Shown: positions 59,857-64,000 of the stretch, piece after piece
Layout of the letters: each line of letters begins with the position of its first letter
Numbering within the stretch: position 1 is the stretch's first letter
Assembly (NCBI RefSeq): GCF_900102925.1
Contig: NZ_FNKI01000002.1
Span: 1,178,001-1,242,000, forward strand
Origin: Flagellimonas zhangzhouensis
GTDB lineage: Bacteria > Bacteroidota > Bacteroidia > Flavobacteriales > Flavobacteriaceae
Length of the DNA: 64,000 nt
Reading direction: 5' to 3'
Made by a program: the position numbers and the translations under genes
Notes under the pieces: generated by a model
Seen by the model: the letters and a program-made list of their open reading frames with translations, nothing else
The model's database searches: none
What the model was told of the DNA's origin: nothing

Positions 59857-60372
59857 TTATTCGTTCTTCACATTCAAGTTAACTCCAGAATAAAATCCGA
59901 GATCTTGATTCTTCAACATTTTGGTATAAAGTGCAATTTGACCTGTGTGATAGGAAAGGTGTTCCGTTACATGGATAATATTGCCAACCCCTGAAAAATT
60001 AAACCCTTGCACATATCGTTTGCGCAATAGTTCGTTTAATGGAGCATCATAAAAAGCTCTTTTGGCTTCGGAGATGGTATCTTCCAGTTTTTTAATCAGT
60101 TCAGCTTTGTTATAACCAGATTCAGTGGAAAATTCTTCATCCCTTTTACGTTCATCTTCAGAATTTTGAATAGAAGCAATCCCATATTGGGTAATGTTGC
60201 CACATAAATGAAGAATGAGATTGGCAATACTGTTGCTTGACTCATTGGGTTTTTCCCAAGCCTGCTCTTCCGATACTTGATCTAAACAAATTTTGATCAT
60301 GCGAAGGCTTTCATTCATTCGGTACCCCGCATTCCAAACCAATTCTTCCTGGAGTTCTTTTTCCTTATCCAT
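59857..60372 (-). CDS. DinB-like protein embedded in the his operon
   Basis: The 171-residue protein has the DinB/DUF1572-like pattern: a four-helix bundle with [16 protein letters not shown] near 50-65 and [20 protein letters not shown] near 133-152, supplying His residues for a metal site. Relatives are thiol-transferase or metal-dependent enzymes (the wider family includes mycothiol S-transferases and DinB). Its role here is unknown. It overlaps hisA by eight bases and precedes hisF by one base, so it is truly part of the operon. Whether it has any role in histidine synthesis is unclear. Confidence 0.8.
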   Translation of the reverse strand: MDKEKELQEELVWNAGYRMNESLRMIKICLDQVSEEQAWEKPNESSNSIANLILHLCGNITQYGIASIQNSEDERKRDEEFSTESGYNKAELIKKLEDTISEAKRAFYDAPLNELLRKRYVQGFNFSGVGNIIHVTEHLSYHTGQIALYTKMLKNQDLGFYSGVNLNVKNE

Positions 60373-61096
60373 TTTCGAGTATGTAGTTTTCCAATTGCTT
60401 TAAACTGATTTTGCCTTCATAAATGGCTTTGCCTATGATTGTGCCCTCACAACCAATTTCAGCAAGTTTGGGGAGTTCGTCAAAAGTGGAGATTCCACCA
60501 CTGGCAATTAAATTTAATCCTTTTTTGGTTTGTTCCAGCATTTTTGTGTATAACTGGAAAGCAGGACCTTGCAACATGCCATCTTTGCTTATATCAGTAC
60601 AAATCACATAAGTAATTCCTTCCGATTGATACCGTTGAACAAAAGGAATAAGTTGTAAATCTGATTCTTCTTGCCAGCCAGAAACGGCTACCTTTTCATT
60701 ATTGGCATCGGCTCCTAAAATAATTTTCTCTGGTCCATACGTTGATAACCAACCCAAAAAGGTTTCTTGGTCTTTTACAGCAATACTTCCACCTGTAATT
60801 TGTTTTGCTCCACTTTCAAAAGCGATGTGCAGATCCTCATTGGATTTTAATCCACCTCCAAAATCAATTTGAAGACTTGTTTTTGATGCAATGGACTCCA
60901 AAACTTTATGGTTGACAATATGTTTTGATTTTGCGCCATCTAAATCAACCAAATGCAAATATTGAATGCCATGCGCCTCAAAATCCTTGGCAACCTCCAG
61001 AGGATTTTCGTTATAGACTTTTTTGGTGCTGTAATCGCCCTTGGAAAGTCGCACACATTTTCCGTCGATGATATCAATGGCTGGAATCAATCTCAT
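60365..61096 (-). CDS. hisA: Phosphoribosylformimino-5-aminoimidazole carboxamide ribotide isomerase HisA
   Basis: The 243-residue TIM barrel begins [22 protein letters not shown] with catalytic Asp8 and has the second catalytic region [17 protein letters not shown], then [14 protein letters not shown] and [13 protein letters not shown]. It isomerises ProFAR to PRFAR. It overlaps the DinB-like gene and follows hisH by two bases. Confidence 0.96.
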   Translation of the reverse strand: MRLIPAIDIIDGKCVRLSKGDYSTKKVYNENPLEVAKDFEAHGIQYLHLVDLDGAKSKHIVNHKVLESIASKTSLQIDFGGGLKSNEDLHIAFESGAKQITGGSIAVKDQETFLGWLSTYGPEKIILGADANNEKVAVSGWQEESDLQLIPFVQRYQSEGITYVICTDISKDGMLQGPAFQLYTKMLEQTKKGLNLIASGGISTFDELPKLAEIGCEGTIIGKAIYEGKISLKQLENYILENG

Positions 61097-61098
61097 AC

Positions 61099-61680
61099 TT
61101 ATAGATTTAGGAAGTTTTGTAGAATATCACTACCAACATCACTGCTCTTTTCTGGATGAAACTGCACCCCATAAAAATTATCTTTTTGCAATGCCGCACT
61201 ATATTCCAAATCATATTCCGATGTTGCAATGGTTTCTTTTCCAATGGGTGCATAAAAACTGTGTACCAAATAGATGTATGATTTATCAGGAATTTGGGTG
61301 AAAAGTTCACTCTTTAAACCTGTAATCTGGTTCCATCCGATTTGAGGAACCTTTACATTATTGGAAAATTTAATCACATCCAAATCAAAAATGCCCAGAC
61401 CATCCGTATTCCCTTCTTCGGATGAATGACACATGAGCTGCATGCCCAAACAGATGCCCAAAACAGGCTGCATCAATGTTGGAATCACCTTATCTAATCC
61501 TGTAGCCTTTAATTTGGCCATTGCAGAACTCGCTTCACCTACTCCAGGAAAAATCACTTTGTCGGCATTTCGAATCTCTTCGGTATCATGGCTTAAAACG
61601 GCTTCAAAACCAAGTCGCTTTATGGCAAACATGATACTTTGAATGTTTCCCGCTCCGTAATCGATGATGATAATTTTCAT
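61099..61680 (-). CDS. hisH: Imidazole glycerol phosphate synthase glutaminase subunit HisH
   Basis: The 193-residue class I glutamine amidotransferase has [20 protein letters not shown], the catalytic Cys in [12 protein letters not shown] and the His-Glu pair in [14 protein letters not shown]. It gives ammonia to HisF. Its start ATG at 61678-61680 is directly next to the hisB stop. Confidence 0.96.
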   Translation of the reverse strand: MKIIIIDYGAGNIQSIMFAIKRLGFEAVLSHDTEEIRNADKVIFPGVGEASSAMAKLKATGLDKVIPTLMQPVLGICLGMQLMCHSSEEGNTDGLGIFDLDVIKFSNNVKVPQIGWNQITGLKSELFTQIPDKSYIYLVHSFYAPIGKETIATSEYDLEYSAALQKDNFYGVQFHPEKSSDVGSDILQNFLNL

Positions 61681-62817
61681 TTATAGCATTCCTTTTGTTG
61701 ATGGCAATACCATTTTCTCAGCATCCCGTTTTACCGCCATTTTAATGGATTTTGCGAAAGCCTTAAATATGGCCTCAATTTTATGATGTTCGTTAGTGCC
61801 TTCAGCTTTGATGTTCAAATTGGCCTTGGCACCATCCGTGAACGATTTAAAAAAGTGCATGAACATTTCTGTGGGCATATCTCCTACTTTTTCACGTTTG
61901 AATTCGGTGTCCCAAACCAACCAATTTCGACCACCAAAATCGATGGCCACTTGTGCCAAACAATCATCCATAGGTAAAGCAAACCCATAGCGTTCAATGC
62001 CTAATTTGTTGCCTAAAGCTTTGGAAAATAATTCCCCCAAAGCAATAGCCGTGTCCTCAATGGTATGGTGTTCATCCACCTCCAAATCACCATCAACTTT
62101 AATGTCCAAATCCATTTGACCGTGTCTAGCCAATTGGTCCAGCATATGATCAAAAAAAGCCAAACCTGTGTTGATGTCACTCTTTCCAGTTCCATCAAGG
62201 TTAATTTTAATTTGAATATCAGTTTCATTGGTCTTTCTGGAAATTTCCGCAATACGATTTTCCAATTTCAAGAACTCATAGATTTTTTCCCAATCGTTGC
62301 TTTCTAGGGCAATGAAGTCATCCAACTCTTCTCTTTTCACGGTAATTTCACCTGCACCTAAATGAGTTTCATCGTTGATGAAAATTCCTTTTGCGCCTAA
62401 GTTCTTGGCCAACTCCACATCGGTCAAACGATCACCGATTACAAACGAATTTTCCAAATCATATTCCTCAGAAAAATATGAGATGAGCATGCCAGTTCCT
62501 GGTTTACGGGTATCGGCATTGTCTTTTGGAAAGGTCTTGTCGATGTAAACGGCATCAAAGAAAACCCCCTCATTTTCAAAGGATTTCATGATGAAATTGT
62601 GTACGGGCCAAAAAGTTTCTTCTGGGAAAATATCCGTTCCCAAACCATCTTGGTTGGTAATCATCACTAATTCATAATCCAGTTCTTTGGCAATTTTCCC
62701 TAAATAAGTGAAAGCTTTAGGATAGAAAATCATTTTTTCAAAGGAATCTATCTGCTCATCCACAGTTTCTTTGATAATCGTTCCATCGCGATCAATGAAT
62801 AGTACTTTTTTGCCCAT
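61681..62817 (-). CDS. hisB: Bifunctional histidinol-phosphatase / imidazoleglycerol-phosphate dehydratase HisB
   Basis: The 378-residue protein joins an N-terminal HAD-type phosphatase ([12 protein letters not shown], residues about 1-165, with [14 protein letters not shown]) to a C-terminal IGP dehydratase (about 190-378: [53 protein letters not shown]). It carries out two histidine steps. It overlaps hisC by one base (TAATG). Confidence 0.96.
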   Translation of the reverse strand: MGKKVLFIDRDGTIIKETVDEQIDSFEKMIFYPKAFTYLGKIAKELDYELVMITNQDGLGTDIFPEETFWPVHNFIMKSFENEGVFFDAVYIDKTFPKDNADTRKPGTGMLISYFSEEYDLENSFVIGDRLTDVELAKNLGAKGIFINDETHLGAGEITVKREELDDFIALESNDWEKIYEFLKLENRIAEISRKTNETDIQIKINLDGTGKSDINTGLAFFDHMLDQLARHGQMDLDIKVDGDLEVDEHHTIEDTAIALGELFSKALGNKLGIERYGFALPMDDCLAQVAIDFGGRNWLVWDTEFKREKVGDMPTEMFMHFFKSFTDGAKANLNIKAEGTNEHHKIEAIFKAFAKSIKMAVKRDAEKMVLPSTKGML

Positions 62818-63866
62818 TAGTTCAATGCTTTTAAAATGGCTATCAATTTTTTGTTCTCATCTGGTGTTCCGACTGTAAAACGCAAGGTGTTTCCACATAA
62901 CGGCTGTGTACTTCGGTTTCGCACCACCACTTGCTTATCCAATAATTGTTGGTAGCGTTTGTTGGCGTCGTCAACCTTGGCCAATACAAAATTGGCATCG
63001 GTTGGATAAATTTCTTCTATGAATTCCAAACCATTCAATGCCTTAATCAATTCGTCTCTTTCATTTAGTATTTGTTGCACCTCTTGATTGACTAAATCTT
63101 GATTCATAACCCGTTCCAAGGCCCTTTTCTGTGTTAATTGATTGACATTATACGGTGGCTTGATTTTATTCAAAACGCCAATAATTTCTTCGGATGCATA
63201 GCATATCCCCAATCGAATCCCTGCCAATCCATAGGCTTTGGACAAGGTTTGGGTCACAATTAAGTTTTGATAATTTTTAAGTTGAGACAACCAACTTTCA
63301 TCTTTTGAAAAATCAATATACGCTTCATCTATTACTACCAAACCATTGAAAGAATTCAACAGTTGTTCGATTTTCTCTTTTTTGAAAGCATTGCCAGTAG
63401 GGTTATTGGGAGAACAAATAAATAGCAGCTTAGAATTGGCATCAGCGACCTTCAAGATTTCCTCTACATAGGGTTCAAAATCAATAGTTAGCAAAACTTC
63501 TCTATTCTCCACTGCATTGATTCCCGACAACACCTTGTACATTCCATAAGTTGGAGGCAAAGTGATGATGTTATCCTGATTCGGTTCGCAAAACGCCCTA
63601 TAAATCAAATCCAAAACTTCGTCGCTTCCGTTCCCCAATAAAATTTGGTTTTCGGATACTCCTTTTTGCTCAGCCAACAATGATTTTAAGCTTCGTTGGT
63701 ACGGATCTGGATAACGGTTGACTCCATTATCGAATGGATTTTCATTGGCATCCAAAAATATCATTTCCGACCCATCAGAAACATACTCGTCACGTGCTGA
63801 GGAGTATGGTTGTAGTTTAAGAACTGACACTCTTACTATATTATTTAAGTCGAATGTTTTTTGCAT
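62817..63866 (-). CDS. hisC: Histidinol-phosphate aminotransferase HisC
   Basis: I chose the ATG at 63864-63866 ([28 protein letters not shown]). An ATG at 63899 would translate the dispersed repeat and is rejected. The 349-residue PLP enzyme has [27 protein letters not shown], the PLP Lys in [16 protein letters not shown] and [18 protein letters not shown]. It converts imidazole acetol phosphate to histidinol phosphate. It is next to hisD in the operon. Confidence 0.95.
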   Translation of the reverse strand: MQKTFDLNNIVRVSVLKLQPYSSARDEYVSDGSEMIFLDANENPFDNGVNRYPDPYQRSLKSLLAEQKGVSENQILLGNGSDEVLDLIYRAFCEPNQDNIITLPPTYGMYKVLSGINAVENREVLLTIDFEPYVEEILKVADANSKLLFICSPNNPTGNAFKKEKIEQLLNSFNGLVVIDEAYIDFSKDESWLSQLKNYQNLIVTQTLSKAYGLAGIRLGICYASEEIIGVLNKIKPPYNVNQLTQKRALERVMNQDLVNQEVQQILNERDELIKALNGLEFIEEIYPTDANFVLAKVDDANKRYQQLLDKQVVVRNRSTQPLCGNTLRFTVGTPDENKKLIAILKALN

Positions 63867-63875
63867 AGCATTTGG

Positions 63876-63898
63876 TCTCGACTGCGCTCGACCTGACA
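63876..63898 (-). repeat. Dispersed REP-like element, copy 2
   Basis: On the minus strand the core TCGAGCGCAGTCGAGA is found again, placed between the hisD stop and the hisC start. It is the inverted counterpart of the element at 59069-59091, so this family appears twice within one operon. Confidence 0.75.
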
Positions 63899-63899
63899 T

Positions 63900-64000
63900 T
63901 TAATCTTTATTCAAACTATTTAATCTAAGGGTTACCGCGTTTTTGTGTGCTTGTAATCCTTCCGCTTCTGCCATTAATTCGATTGCGCTTCCTATCCCTT
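63900..64000 (-). CDS. hisD: Histidinol dehydrogenase HisD (partial, C-terminus)
   Basis: The frame entering from the window edge reads IGSAIELMAEAEGLQAHKNAVTLRLNSL before a TAA at 63900-63902. The block LMAEAEGLQAHKNAV is the conserved HisD C-terminus that holds a metal-binding His. It catalyses the last two oxidations of histidine synthesis. Upstream gene order (hisG probably before it) lies outside the window. Confidence 0.88.
   Translation of the reverse strand, partial: GIGSAIELMAEAEGLQAHKNAVTLRLNSLNKD

Noticed and set aside
63867..63899. Earlier hisC start at 63899
   Set aside because: It would encode the dispersed repeat; the next ATG fits HisC homologues.

Overview
The window looks like a chromosomal segment from a marine-type member of the Flavobacteriaceae (Bacteroidota). 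The signs are AT-rich DNA, genes that mostly lack Shine-Dalgarno sites, promoter-like -7 boxes of the TAnnTTTG type, a 287-residue primary sigma factor without the long region 1.1, many short lipoproteins with a Cys lipobox, a LytTR two-component system, DUF1080 proteins, a GH3 glucosidase divergent from a Nudix-type regulator, and the short dispersed repeat with core TCGAGCGCAGTCGAGA. A genus such as Muricauda/Allomuricauda or a relative is possible but cannot be proven here. No rRNA, tRNA, CRISPR array, transposase or integrase gene was recognised.

Layout. 0-2.3 kb: envelope proteins (MORN, OmpA-like, helix-hairpin-helix). 2.4-6.4 kb: an AraC/TPR membrane regulator divergent from an ankyrin lipoprotein and an acyltransferase. 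6.4-11.2 kb: an FKBP-type isomerase and an ABC transporter-LytTR two-component operon. 11.3-15.5 kb: a low-GC accessory island between two copies of an approximately 80-bp repeat. It carries an XRE regulator, a coiled-coil membrane protein and a DGQHR-motif (DndB-like) protein, with long palindromic segments around its last gene. 15.5-26 kb: stress protein, aldehyde dehydrogenase, a GntR regulator, a mobA-moaD pair, a VWA lipoprotein, two DUF1080 proteins and a peptidoglycan/peptide hydrolase set (M14 peptidase, amidase, 3D-domain protein). 26-38 kb: serine hydrolases (one fused to an HTH and membrane domain), menB, an acyl-CoA ligase, a methyltransferase, an HxlR/oxidoreductase divergent pair, aguB-aguA for putrescine synthesis and a FUSC transporter. 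38-50 kb: GH3 glucosidase/Nudix regulator pair, a D-aminoacylase-like protein, a glycosyltransferase, a helicase, the primary sigma factor and a small operon-like group ending in two tiny paralogous ORFs. 50-58.4 kb: dipeptidase, thioesterase, cysE-cysM and a MoxR-like ATPase/VWA pair. 58.4-64 kb: the histidine operon hisD(partial)-C-B-H-A-(DinB)-F-IE.

How genes work together. The his genes are tightly packed or overlapping and encode the later and central steps of histidine synthesis; a DinB-like protein is embedded between hisA and hisF. cysE and cysM overlap by 8 bp and give serine to O-acetylserine to cysteine. aguB and aguA are separated by one base and convert agmatine to putrescine. 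The amidase and 3D-domain genes overlap by 4 bp and suggest coordinated envelope turnover.

Most notable observations are the repeat-bounded DGQHR island, the HTH-membrane-serine hydrolase fusion at 33.4 kb, the tandem micro-ORFs at 48.7 kb, two matching operator-like palindromes between the GH3 and Nudix regulator genes, an apparent one-base frameshift in the GH3 signal anchor, and a MoaD-like protein that lacks the C-terminal Gly-Gly.
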